The notes beneath the pieces were generated by a model. That model ran no database searches, was not told where the DNA came from, and saw only the letters and a list, made by a program, of their open reading frames with translations. The position numbers were made by a program, and so were the translations under genes. From JALYXS01 sp051003795 (GTDB lineage Bacteria; Acidobacteriota; Terriglobia; Bryobacterales; Bryobacteraceae), in contig JBPCKZ010000215.1 in assembly GCA_051003795.1 (NCBI GenBank), positions 1 through 10,498 of the forward strand: a stretch of 10,498 bases of DNA. Reading direction: 5' to 3'. Shown piece by piece: positions 1-7,435 of the stretch; the stretch's first letter is position 1; each line of letters begins with the position of its first letter.

Positions 1-63
1 ATCCCGATTGTATCCCCGGCGGATTTTTTGCGGGCACTCGGCAGTTGACGCACCATAACGCGG

Positions 64-69
64 TACAAT
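64..69 (+). promoter_or_regulatory. possible -10 box upstream of amtB
   Basis: TACAAT matches five of six bases of the sigma-70 -10 consensus and lies 16 bases before the amtB start codon. A TTGACG lies upstream at 45-50, but the 13-base spacing is too short for a standard sigma-70 promoter. I see no sigma-54 -24/-12 element, although sigma-54 control of amtB operons is common in Proteobacteria. Positions 1-44 hold no recognisable gene; a T-run at 24-29 has no clear stem before it. Confidence 0.25.
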
Positions 70-85
70 TCTTCTCTTCCACGCT

Positions 86-1465
86 ATGAAGCTCATTTTC
101 GCCGTCATGCTGCCGCCCCTCTGCGCGCTCGGGCAAACGAATCAAGCTATCGACGCGCGCCTTACCGCGATCGAAGCGGCCACGAAGTCCGCGCAAAGCG
201 CCGGCGACAACGCCTGGATGCTCACGTGCGCGGCCCTTGTCCTCATGATGACCGGGCCGGGGCTCGCGCTGTTTTACGGGGGTCTGGTTCGCCGCAAGAA
301 CGTGCTCTCGACCATGATGCAGAGCTTCATCCTGATGGCCGTCGTCACCGTGATCTGGGCGGTCGCGGGCTACAGCCTCGTATTCGGAGAGGGCACGCCG
401 GTGCTGGGCGGTCTCCGCCATCTGTTCCTCGACGGCGTCGGCTCCGCGCCCAACGCAAACTACGCCGCCACCATTCCGCAGCAGACGTTCATGATCTACC
501 AGTTGATGTTCGCGATCATCACGCCGGCGCTGATCTCGGGTGCGTTCGCGGAGCGCATGAAGTTCAGCGCCATGCTGCTGTTCATGACGCTGTGGGTTTT
601 CATCGTGTACTTCCCGATGGCGCATATGGTTTGGGGCAAGGGCGGATTGCTGAACGCGTATCTCGGCGGCGGAATTCCGACCTTCGATTTCGCCGGCGGC
701 ACGGTGGTGCACATCACGTCGGGCGTATCGGCGCTGGTCTGCGCGCTGTATTTGGGCAAGCGCCACGAGTATCCAAACGAAGGCATGCGCCCGCATAGCA
801 TCGTGTTGAGCGTTATCGGCGCGTGCCTGCTCTGGGTGGGCTGGTTCGGATTCAACGCGGGGAGCGCCCTGGCCGCGAACGGGCTTGCCACAAGCGCGTT
901 CGTCGCGACCCACTTCGCCGCCGCGACAGGCGCCCTGGGATGGATGCTCACCGAATGGAGGCGGACCGGCAAGCCCAGCGTGCTCGGCGCGATCTCCGGC
1001 TGCGTGGCGGGCCTGGTCGCCATTACCCCCGCTTCGGGCTTCGTTAAACCCATGCCCGCGCTGCTCATCGGATTCCTCGCCGGCGTGGTTTGCTACTTTA
1101 TGGTTACGAGCGTGAAGCGCAAATTCGGGTACGACGATACGCTCGACGCTTTCGGCGTGCACGGGGCGGGCGGCACTTTGGGCGCGATCCTTACCGGCGT
1201 TTTCGCGACCAGCGCCGTGAACGACGGCTTGAAAGATGCCGCGGGCAAAGCGATGCCGCTAGGATTGGTGGATGGCAACGCGCGGCAGGTATTCAATCAA
1301 TTAATCGGCGTTGGGATCGCGTGGATCCTCGCAATTGTCGGCACCCTGATTGTGCTGAAAATTTGCGATGTGCTGATAGGCGCGCGGGTCGAACGCGACC
1401 AGGAGCGCGAGGGGCTTGACCTTTCCCTGCACGGGGAAGAAGGCTATTTCCTGGAATCGAATTAA
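86..1465 (+). CDS. amtB: ammonium transporter AmtB (Amt/MEP/Rh family)
   Basis: Inner-membrane channel that conducts ammonium/ammonia into the cell. At 459 residues it is slightly longer than E. coli AmtB. Residues 1-16 are hydrophobic and look like a signal peptide. A predicted helical segment (about 20-40) follows, then the family entry motif GDNAWMLTCAALVLMMTGPG and LFYGGLVRRKNVL. Many hydrophobic segments follow, as expected for the 11-helix core. The conserved Asp (D201) in FDFAGGTVVH and the twin pore histidines (H209 and H359, in VVHITSG and FGVHGAGG) are present, with the same 8-residue Asp-His spacing as in E. coli (D160/H168). The C-terminal tail has the EREGLDLSLHGEEGY-type motif that contacts PII/GlnK. 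The ATG at 86 has no strong ribosome binding site, but it supplies the signal peptide. It is the first gene of an operon with PII and glnD, 23 bases upstream of PII. Confidence 0.97.
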   Translation: MKLIFAVMLPPLCALGQTNQAIDARLTAIEAATKSAQSAGDNAWMLTCAALVLMMTGPGLALFYGGLVRRKNVLSTMMQSFILMAVVTVIWAVAGYSLVFGEGTPVLGGLRHLFLDGVGSAPNANYAATIPQQTFMIYQLMFAIITPALISGAFAERMKFSAMLLFMTLWVFIVYFPMAHMVWGKGGLLNAYLGGGIPTFDFAGGTVVHITSGVSALVCALYLGKRHEYPNEGMRPHSIVLSVIGACLLWVGWFGFNAGSALAANGLATSAFVATHFAAATGALGWMLTEWRRTGKPSVLGAISGCVAGLVAITPASGFVKPMPALLIGFLAGVVCYFMVTSVKRKFGYDDTLDAFGVHGAGGTLGAILTGVFATSAVNDGLKDAAGKAMPLGLVDGNARQVFNQLIGVGIAWILAIVGTLIVLKICDVLIGARVERDQEREGLDLSLHGEEGYFLESN

Positions 1466-1488
1466 CTGGAAACGAAACGGAGCGCGCC

Positions 1489-1827
1489 ATGAAAAAAATC
1501 GAAACTATTATCCAGCCGTTCAAGCTGGAAGACGTGAAAGAAGCGTTGAAGGCGATCGGGATCGACGGCATGACCATCACCGAAGCGCGCGGGCACGGCC
1601 GTCAAAAGGGCCATAAAGAGGTGTACCGCGGCCAGGAATATAATGTCGATCTGCTGCCCAAGGTCAAGCTGGAACTGGTGATCGCGGATAGCCGTCTCGA
1701 AGAGGTGATCCAGACGTTGACGGCCGCCGCCCGCACCGGAAAAATCGGCGACGGAAAGGTTTTCATCTCCGAAATCAGCGATGCCATCCGCATCCGGAAC
1801 AACGATCGTGGAGAAGCGGCTCTATAG
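1489..1827 (+). CDS. glnK: PII nitrogen regulatory protein (GlnK/GlnB)
   Basis: Small trimeric signal protein that binds ATP/ADP and 2-oxoglutarate and transmits nitrogen status. When unmodified, GlnK-type proteins block AmtB. The 112 residues match the family length. Visible hallmarks are the N-terminal KKIETIIQPFKLEDVKEAL strand-helix, the T-loop GRQKGHKEVYRGQEYNVD with the uridylylation site Tyr51, LPKVKLELV, and the nucleotide-binding TGKIGDGKVF. The C-terminal IRIRNNDRGEAAL is typical. A GGAG Shine-Dalgarno lies 6 bases before the ATG. I chose glnK over glnB because the gene sits directly behind amtB; sequence alone does not separate them. The last 47 bases overlap the longest reading of glnD. 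The C-terminal tail is fully PII-like, so the overlap is not due to a truncation. Confidence 0.96.
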   Translation: MKKIETIIQPFKLEDVKEALKAIGIDGMTITEARGHGRQKGHKEVYRGQEYNVDLLPKVKLELVIADSRLEEVIQTLTAAARTGKIGDGKVFISEISDAIRIRNNDRGEAAL

Positions 1828-4258
1828 CGCGGAGCTGGAGCGCATCCGGGAAGAATTTCTCGCGACGGGGAACGCGGCGGCGGCGACCGTTGCGCTTGCC
1901 GCCCGCACGCAGTTGGTTGACGGGTTTGTAAGCGACGCTTATGCCGCCACTCTTAGCCCGTACCAAGGCGTGGCGCTGCTTTCGGTGGGAGGCTATGGCC
2001 GCCGCGAACTGTTTCCGTACTCGGATGTCGATCTGCTCTTCCTTGCCGCCGAAGAGAATCGCAAGAAGTTGAAAGAGCCGCTCTCGGTCCTGCTCCAGAG
2101 CTTGTGGGACGCGGGAATGCGCGTCAGCCAGTCCGTGCGCAGCGTGGAGGAGTGCGCGGAACTGCACGAGCACAATATCGAGCTCAATATCAGCCTGCTC
2201 GATCAATCGTTTCTCGCGGGCGATTCGGGCGAATACGCGCGATTTCGCGCGCAGCTCGCCAAGTTCATTCCGGCTCAACGGGACGACCTGAACCGCCACC
2301 TCTCGCGGGTCACGCGCGAACGCCAAAACAAATTTCAGGACACGCAATATCATCTTGAGCCGAACATCAAGGAAGCTCCAGGCGGCCTGCGGGATTATCA
2401 AGTGGTTTGCTGGGCCAACCAGCTTGCGGGAAAAGAGCGGGATGCGCATGAGTTGGCGGATTGCGCCCGCCGCCTGTTCGCCCTGCGATGCCATCTGCAC
2501 TATTTATCGGGACGCGATAACAACGTTCTGACGTTCGAACTGCAGGAGCGGATCGCGGAGCATCTCGCGACGGATGCGGCCCGTTTGATGCGCGAATATT
2601 TCCGCGAGGCCGGGACCATGCGCCGCGCCTGCCTGCGGGTCCTCGACGGATTGGAAGCCAAGCGCAGCCCGTTATTCGCGCAATTCCGCGACCGGCTCTC
2701 GCGCCTTTCGAATTCGGATTTCACGGTGAGCCACGATCGCGTATTCTTCCGGACGCCCGCCCTGGCGGCGAGCGATCCCTCGCTCATGCTGCGGCTATTC
2801 GCGTTCATGGCCCGCCACGGGATCGAGCTCGCGTCCGATACGGAGCGGCGTATCGCGGCGAACCTGCCCGGGTTCGAACGATACTTTGAGCAGCCCCGCG
2901 CGATTTGGCCGCTATTGCATGAAATTCTTTCGCTGCCCAATTCCGACCGGGCGTTGCGAGCCATGCAGGAGACCTGCGTTTTACGCGCGATCTTCCCGGA
3001 AGCGCGCGAAATCGAGTGCCTGGTAATTCGCGATTTTTATCATCGATACACCGTCGATGAACATACGCTGGTTGCCATCCAGACCGTGGCGCGCTTGCGC
3101 GGCCAGCGCGGGAATGCGTTCGCGGACCTCGCGGCCGAACTCGAAGACCTCGGCCTCCTGCTCATCGCGCTGCTGTTTCACGACGTGGGTAAAGGATCCC
3201 CGGACGAAGGGCACGTGGATGCGTCGGTTCGCGTCGCGGGTCCGGCTCTCCGGCGCGTGGGAATGCCGGAGGAGACTTGGCGAACGGTCGAGTTCCTCAT
3301 CGCGGCGCATTTGGAAATGTCGTCCGTGATGAACTCGCGCGATCTCTCCGATCCGGCCACGGCGGAGTATCTCGCCCAACGCGTGGGAACGGTTGAACGG
3401 CTGAAACTCTTAACGCTTCTCACGTATGCCGACATCAGCGCCGTGAATCCGGCGGCCATGACGCCCTGGCGCAGCGGGCTGCTGTGGCAACTCTACACGG
3501 CGGCGTACCGGGAACTGACGCGCGAGCTGGACACGCGGCGAATTCAGGCGAGCGCGGAAGAGCCGGCCGAGCGGCGGGCGTTTCTCGAAGGGTTGCCGAC
3601 ACGATACTTGCGGACGCATTCGCCCGGGGAGATCGACGAGCACGTTCGGATGGAGCGGGAGAGCGAGGCGGCGGGCGTCGCGATCGGGCTGAAGAAGATC
3701 GAATCGATCTACACGCTGACGGTGGTTTCGAAGGATCGCCCGTTTCTGTTCGCCTCCGTGGCGGGCGCGATATCGAGTTTCGGAGTGAATATTTTGAAAG
3801 CCGAGGCGTTTTCCAACTCGCGCGGCACGGTGCTCGACGTGTTCACTTTCGCCGATCCGCTTCGTAATCTGGATCTGAATCCTTCCGAGCTGGACCGCTT
3901 GCGGAGCGTGGCCGGGAAAGCGGTGCTGAATCGGGTGGACGTGCCGCGGCTTTTGAAAAGCCGGCCGAAATTCGTCGCGCCGAGCAAGCGGGACCGGCTG
4001 GAGCCGCGCGTTTCGGTGGACGGCCAAACGTCGGAAACCGCCACGCTGATTCAGATTGTGGCGGAGGACCGTCCCGGGCTGCTGTACGATTTGGCTTCGG
4101 CGATTTCGTCGGCGGGTTGCAGCATCGAGGTGGTTCTGATCGACACGGAATCGCACAAGGCGATCGACGTGTTCTATGTGACGGCGGAAGGGCGGAAGCT
4201 GGAGGCCCGCCAGGCGGACGAGCTTGGCGAGCGGCTGCTCGCGGTGTGTGGAATTTGA
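1781..4258 (+). CDS. glnD: [protein-PII] uridylyltransferase / uridylyl-removing enzyme GlnD
   Basis: Bifunctional cytoplasmic sensor that uridylylates PII when glutamine is low and removes UMP when glutamine is high. It has 825 residues (E. coli 890) with all family domains in order. The nucleotidyltransferase domain carries GGYGRRELFPYSDVD (residues 70-84, metal ligands D82 and D84). The linker signature EPNIKEAPGGLRD is at 193-205. The HD hydrolase domain has H428, H467-D468, H510 and D551. Two C-terminal ACT domains start near 646 (TVVSKDRPFLFASVAGAI) and 755 (QIVAEDRPGLLYDLASAI) and are the glutamine-sensing part. Both activities should be intact. The ATG at 1781 lies inside the PII gene; an in-frame GTG at 1808, nine codons later, still overlaps it by 20 bases. 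Either way glnD is probably translationally coupled to its substrate's gene. Confidence 0.96.
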   Translation: MPSASGTTIVEKRLYSAELERIREEFLATGNAAAATVALAARTQLVDGFVSDAYAATLSPYQGVALLSVGGYGRRELFPYSDVDLLFLAAEENRKKLKEPLSVLLQSLWDAGMRVSQSVRSVEECAELHEHNIELNISLLDQSFLAGDSGEYARFRAQLAKFIPAQRDDLNRHLSRVTRERQNKFQDTQYHLEPNIKEAPGGLRDYQVVCWANQLAGKERDAHELADCARRLFALRCHLHYLSGRDNNVLTFELQERIAEHLATDAARLMREYFREAGTMRRACLRVLDGLEAKRSPLFAQFRDRLSRLSNSDFTVSHDRVFFRTPALAASDPSLMLRLFAFMARHGIELASDTERRIAANLPGFERYFEQPRAIWPLLHEILSLPNSDRALRAMQETCVLRAIFPEAREIECLVIRDFYHRYTVDEHTLVAIQTVARLRGQRGNAFADLAAELEDLGLLLIALLFHDVGKGSPDEGHVDASVRVAGPALRRVGMPEETWRTVEFLIAAHLEMSSVMNSRDLSDPATAEYLAQRVGTVERLKLLTLLTYADISAVNPAAMTPWRSGLLWQLYTAAYRELTRELDTRRIQASAEEPAERRAFLEGLPTRYLRTHSPGEIDEHVRMERESEAAGVAIGLKKIESIYTLTVVSKDRPFLFASVAGAISSFGVNILKAEAFSNSRGTVLDVFTFADPLRNLDLNPSELDRLRSVAGKAVLNRVDVPRLLKSRPKFVAPSKRDRLEPRVSVDGQTSETATLIQIVAEDRPGLLYDLASAISSAGCSIEVVLIDTESHKAIDVFYVTAEGRKLEARQADELGERLLAVCGI

Positions 4259-4348
4259 TTTCTTCGAATCGCCCGAAGCGAGTTTCGACGCGATACGCTT
4301 GATTGTGGCGGAAGCGCGGCGCGAGACTTCAGGAAAAACGGCGGCATC

Positions 4349-5497
4349 ATGAACGAAACCGATTTCGATCAAGTGGAAAACGCCGTGCGCAACGGCGGGG
4401 CGCATGCGGGCTTCGACCTTCTCGCGGCGCGATTCCGCGAAGAGAAGAATATCCCTCTGCTGTTCGAAACGCGGCTTGCCAAGAAGCGCCACGAACTCGG
4501 ATTGCCGCTCATCCAACCCGATCCTTTTGCCGAGCTGTCGTCCGAAACCCGGCAGGCTTACGACGAGGGCTGCATGGAGGCGGCACGGGAAGCCGGAGTT
4601 CTGTACTTGGCCGAGGGCGATATCGAGCGCGCGTGGCCATATTTCCGCGCGGTCGGCGACGCGGACCCGGTGATCGCGGCCATCGAAAATATTCCGGTGA
4701 GCGAGGACCGGCGGCCCGAGGGAATCGAGCGCGTTATCGAAATCGCGCTGGCCGAGCGCGTTCATCCACGCAAGGGTTTTGAGTTGATGCTGGCATCGCA
4801 CGGAATTTGCCGGGCGATCAGCGCATTTGGGCAGTATCCCGGCACTCGCGGCCGCGAGGAGTGCTTGCACCTGCTCGTGCGCACGTTGCACAAGGAACTG
4901 GTTGCCAGTCTGAAGCGCGCCATCGCCGCCCAGGAGGGCACGGCGCCCGAGACCGCGAACGTTCCCGAACTGATCGGGGATAGAGATTGGCTTTTCGGCG
5001 AATACGGCTACTATGTCGATACCTCGCACCTGGTGTCGATCCTACGTTTCAGCTTGGATTTAGAAGACCCGGAAATGCTCTCGCTCGCGCTCGAAATGGC
5101 GGAGTACGGGAACCGTCTCTCGGGACAGTTTCATTTCAAGGGCGAGCCCCCGTTCGAAGACATTTACGTGGATCATGCGGCGTATCTGCGCGCCCTCGCG
5201 GGCCGCGACGTCGAGAGCGCGTTGAATCATTTCCGGACCAAGCTCGAGCGCGCGGATTCGCCCGAATTGGCGGCCATGACGGCACAGGCGCTGGTGGGAT
5301 TGTTGACGCGGCTCGAACGATACAAGGAAGCGATCGAAATCTCGAGCGACCATCTGCGGGACGTGCCCGGATCGCAGTTGGCGTGCCCATCGTTATTGCA
5401 GCTTTGCGAGATGGCGGGGGATTACGAGCGGCTGAAGAAGACCGCGCGCGAACAGGGCGACTTGCTCAGTTTCACGATAGCGGCGCTGCACGATTAA
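4349..5497 (+). CDS. uncharacterised helical-repeat (TPR-like) protein
   Basis: I do not recognise a named family. The 382-residue product has no signal peptide and no membrane segment, so it is probably cytoplasmic. It is acidic and rich in Ala, Glu and Leu. Amphipathic helix pairs typical of tetratricopeptide-like solenoids are visible, for example around residues 85-105 (GVLYLAEGDIERAWPYFRAV) and in the last third (paired helices with ALAGRDVESALNHF and LVGLLTRLERYKEAIEIS). A middle block with EYGYYVDTSH and HFKGEPPFEDIYVDH is less repeat-like and rich in aromatics and His. It starts 90 bases after glnD with only a weak purine stretch before the ATG, so it may or may not belong to that operon. 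The 3' end overlaps the convergent rlmB by 26 bases. The coding pattern (GC-rich third positions, long open frame) supports a real gene. Confidence 0.8.
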   Translation: MNETDFDQVENAVRNGGAHAGFDLLAARFREEKNIPLLFETRLAKKRHELGLPLIQPDPFAELSSETRQAYDEGCMEAAREAGVLYLAEGDIERAWPYFRAVGDADPVIAAIENIPVSEDRRPEGIERVIEIALAERVHPRKGFELMLASHGICRAISAFGQYPGTRGREECLHLLVRTLHKELVASLKRAIAAQEGTAPETANVPELIGDRDWLFGEYGYYVDTSHLVSILRFSLDLEDPEMLSLALEMAEYGNRLSGQFHFKGEPPFEDIYVDHAAYLRALAGRDVESALNHFRTKLERADSPELAAMTAQALVGLLTRLERYKEAIEISSDHLRDVPGSQLACPSLLQLCEMAGDYERLKKTAREQGDLLSFTIAALHD

Positions 5498-6206
5498 GAG
5501 CGTTTGCGGAGCGAAAAGCGAAGAGCACCACGCCCGCCGCGACCGAAACGTTCAGCGACGCGATTTTGCCCACCACCGGAATGCGCACCAGCAGGTCGCA
5601 ATGCCTGCGCACCTGTTCGTGCAATCCCTTCCCTTCGCCCCCCAAAACGATTGCGGCCGGCTCCGCCCACGCCACCTCGTTATAGATTTCCGTGCCGCGC
5701 TCATCGACGCCGTAAATCCAGAAGCCGCGCTTTTTCAGATCTTCCAAAGTTCGATTGACGTTGGTGACGCGCGTAATCGGCAGGTATTCGAGCGCACCGG
5801 CGGCCGCCTTGGCGACCGTTTCCGTCAATCCGGCGGCGCGCCTTTCGGGCACGACCACCGTATCCGCGCCCGCCGCATGGGCCGTGCGAACGATCGCGCC
5901 CAGATTGTGGGGATCCTCGACGCCGTCCAGCACGACGACCAGCCTGGCCGTCGCGATGGTTCCATCATAGGCGGCGTACTTCGATTCGGCGCCGAGCGCG
6001 ACCACGCCCTGATGCGCGCGCGTTCCCGCCAAACGGTCGAGCGCGCCGCGGTCTTCAAAGCGGATGGGAGTGGAGGATTGCCGCGCGAGATCGATAATTT
6101 CCTGCAGGCGCGGGCCGCCGGCGCCTTTCGAAACGAGAATTCGTTCGATGGAATGGCGCGCCCGAAGCGCTTCCGCGACCGGGTGGACTCCGATCAGAAT
6201 CGGCAC
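5472..6206 (-). CDS. rlmB: 23S rRNA (guanosine-2'-O-)-methyltransferase RlmB (SpoU/TrmH family)
   Basis: Methylates the 2'-OH of a conserved guanosine in 23S rRNA (G2251 in E. coli) with S-adenosylmethionine. Its 244 residues are almost the same length as E. coli RlmB (243). The N-terminal substrate-binding domain starts with IGVHPVAEAL and contains HQGVVAL near residue 65. The SPOUT catalytic domain has motif 1 DGVEDPHNLGAIVRTAHAAG (N101, R107), motif 2 IVLGGEGKGL (E191) and motif 3 SLNVSVAAGV (S217, N219), which form the trefoil-knot cofactor site. The start is GTG; its G is the last base of the upstream gene's TAG stop (sequence TAGTG), indicating termination-reinitiation coupling. The assignment among SpoU paralogues (RlmB versus other TrmH-like enzymes) rests on the length and the N-terminal domain. 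Confidence 0.93.
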   Translation of the reverse strand: MPILIGVHPVAEALRARHSIERILVSKGAGGPRLQEIIDLARQSSTPIRFEDRGALDRLAGTRAHQGVVALGAESKYAAYDGTIATARLVVVLDGVEDPHNLGAIVRTAHAAGADTVVVPERRAAGLTETVAKAAAGALEYLPITRVTNVNRTLEDLKKRGFWIYGVDERGTEIYNEVAWAEPAAIVLGGEGKGLHEQVRRHCDLLVRIPVVGKIASLNVSVAAGVVLFAFRSANALNRAAPLS

Positions 6207-6709
6207 TATTCGGGTTTAATACCCAGGCCGTTGTTGAAACGGTTCGTAAAATTCGCGAGCGCGACGACAAGCGTCAACTCGACCAGCTGCTCGTCGCTGA
6301 AAAGCTTACCCAGCTCATCGCTGACGTCGTCGACATCGCAAGTCCGCGTCAACTCCCGGGCATATTGAAGAGCGGCGCGTTCGTGCGGTGTAAAACCGTG
6401 ATCCTGCTCCGTCTGAACGGCGCGCATCTCCTCGTCGCTAATTCCGGATTTGGCCCCGGTCGTGGTGTGCGAGTTGATGCAGTAAGGGCATTCGTTCACG
6501 TACGAAACCGCCAGGTACACGAGTTCCTTGATGCGCCGATCGACGGAGCCGGCCGTCATGACCGAGTGATAGAAAGGGACGAAATTCTTGAGCGCCTCCG
6601 GCTTATTCGCCATGGCGCGGAAGAAATGATTCTCGTTTTCTTCCTTGCGCTCAAGACCGGCAAGAAATTCGTTACGCGCGGGGTCGACCAGCTTTACGAT
6701 GGATGCCAT
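6206..6709 (-). CDS. AhpD-like / carboxymuconolactone decarboxylase family, peroxidase-related protein
   Basis: The 167 residues carry the AhpD-type redox motif ECPYCINSH (C74, C77, H81) followed by the helical segment TTTGAKSGISDEEMRAV, as in the uncharacterised peroxidase-related group of the CMD superfamily. Members with this CxxC-His signature act as alkylhydroperoxidase-like disulfide reductases; the true substrate is unknown. There is no signal peptide, so it is cytoplasmic. The stop codon shares one base with the GTG start of rlmB, so the two are probably co-transcribed. There is no Shine-Dalgarno before the ATG, and a TATATT box sits only 6 bases upstream, which suggests a leaderless mRNA. 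I give no gene symbol because true ahpD is normally paired with ahpC, which is absent here. Confidence 0.9.
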   Translation of the reverse strand: MASIVKLVDPARNEFLAGLERKEENENHFFRAMANKPEALKNFVPFYHSVMTAGSVDRRIKELVYLAVSYVNECPYCINSHTTTGAKSGISDEEMRAVQTEQDHGFTPHERAALQYARELTRTCDVDDVSDELGKLFSDEQLVELTLVVALANFTNRFNNGLGIKPE

Positions 6710-6715
6710 TTCTTA

Positions 6716-6744
6716 AATATAGGGGGTATACCGCAAGCGCGCAA
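6716..6744 (-). promoter_or_regulatory. candidate promoter for the AhpD-like/rlmB operon
   Basis: On the minus strand TTGCGC (6739-6744) is followed after 17 bases by TATATT (6716-6721). The -10 matches five of six consensus bases; the -35 matches only three. Transcription would start at or within a base or two of the ATG at 6709, giving a leaderless message, which fits the missing Shine-Dalgarno. Visual match only. Confidence 0.35.
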
Positions 6745-6774
6745 TAAGCGATGGCGTGGTGTCGCTCTTTCAGA

Positions 6775-6810
6775 ATTATTTGGCATAGATCCGTCAACAT
6801 TATTTGGCAT
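6775..6810. repeat. 12-bp direct repeat, period 24, at the 3' end of the resolvase gene
   Basis: The sequence ATTATTTGGCAT occurs at 6775-6786 and again, identically, at 6799-6810. The second copy contains the end of the resolvase gene (the stop codon and the last codons, His-Ala-Lys). The region is noticeably more AT-rich than either neighbour. It could be a recombinase binding site, an element boundary or a slippage duplication of the gene's end. Confidence 0.7.
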
Positions 6811-7378
6811 GGCTGGCCTTCTTGGCTGATGGCGACCGGGCGAGGAGCCGACTGACAGTCGCCGGGTGGATTTTGAACAGCCGTGCGGCGTCGGCTGCCG
6901 TCTTGTCGCCCTTCGAAACTATCTTCCGGATCTCGGTCTGCTGCCGAGGTGTCAGCTTTGGTCGGCGTCCACCGATCCGACCATCTTCGCGGGCTGCGTC
7001 CAATCCCGCTTTGGTTCGTTCTTTCAGCATGGCCCGTTCGAACTCCGCAAAAGCACCTACCATTTGCATCATCATTCGACCGGCGGGCGTGGTCGTGTCG
7101 ATCGCCTCGGTCAGGCTGCGGAATCCGGCTCCGGCTTCGCCGAGGCGTTCCATAATCGTGAGCACATCACGCAGAGAGCGCGACAACCGGTCCAGTTTCC
7201 ACACCACGAGCACGTCAGCCTTGCGGAGTTGATCGAGAAGCCGATGAAGTTCAGACCGGTCCCAGCGGCCGCCGGACGCCTTCTCTCGAAAGATGCGTTC
7301 GCACCCAGACGATTTCAGCGCCGAAACTTGCGCGGCGGTGTCCTGGTCGTGGGTGGAAACCCGGGCGTAGCCAATCAA
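6800..7378 (-). CDS. serine recombinase, Tn3/gamma-delta resolvase type
   Basis: Site-specific recombinase that cuts DNA through a serine phosphodiester. The catalytic domain is intact: IGYARVST with the nucleophilic serine at residue 8 of this start, ASGGRWDRSELHRLL with the conserved Arg, VWKLDRLSRSL with the Asp/Arg/Arg cluster, and the E-helix region AGRMMMQMVGAFAEFERAMLKERT. A short C-terminal helix-turn-helix follows (KTAADAARLFKIHPATVSRLLA). At 192 residues it fits the 180-200 usual for small resolvases. No in-frame ATG exists near the domain start. I chose the TTG at 7378 because it places the serine close to its usual position of 9-10. Upstream in-frame TTGs at 7417 and 7435 (211 residues) would add an unconserved tail. 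No transposase, inverted terminal repeat or clear res site is visible, so this is a solitary resolvase or a remnant of a mobile element. Confidence 0.9.
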   Translation of the reverse strand: MIGYARVSTHDQDTAAQVSALKSSGCERIFREKASGGRWDRSELHRLLDQLRKADVLVVWKLDRLSRSLRDVLTIMERLGEAGAGFRSLTEAIDTTTPAGRMMMQMVGAFAEFERAMLKERTKAGLDAAREDGRIGGRRPKLTPRQQTEIRKIVSKGDKTAADAARLFKIHPATVSRLLARSPSAKKASHAK

Positions 7379-7435
7379 GATTGCATAAATGTATCGCCAT
7401 TCGGCATCGTAATGCAATACCTTTTTGCAATGCAA

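Noticed and set aside
32..50. Sigma-54 promoter before amtB (GGGCAC followed by TTGAC)
   Set aside because: The GG and GC dinucleotides are not 10 bases apart and the -12 element is TTGA, not TTGC, so the site does not fit.
496..1068. 190-codon minus-strand frame inside amtB
   Set aside because: It is antisense to conserved AmtB helices, has no recognisable domain, and is a codon-bias shadow.
3410..5029. 539-codon open frame on the minus strand across glnD and the following gene
   Set aside because: It spans the ends of two well-supported plus-strand genes, is rich in Arg, Gln and His with no domain, and is what GC-rich codon bias produces antisense to real genes.
5601..6368. 255-codon plus-strand frame opposite rlmB and the AhpD-like gene
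   Set aside because: Both minus-strand genes have strong family motifs; this frame crosses their junction and shows no domain.
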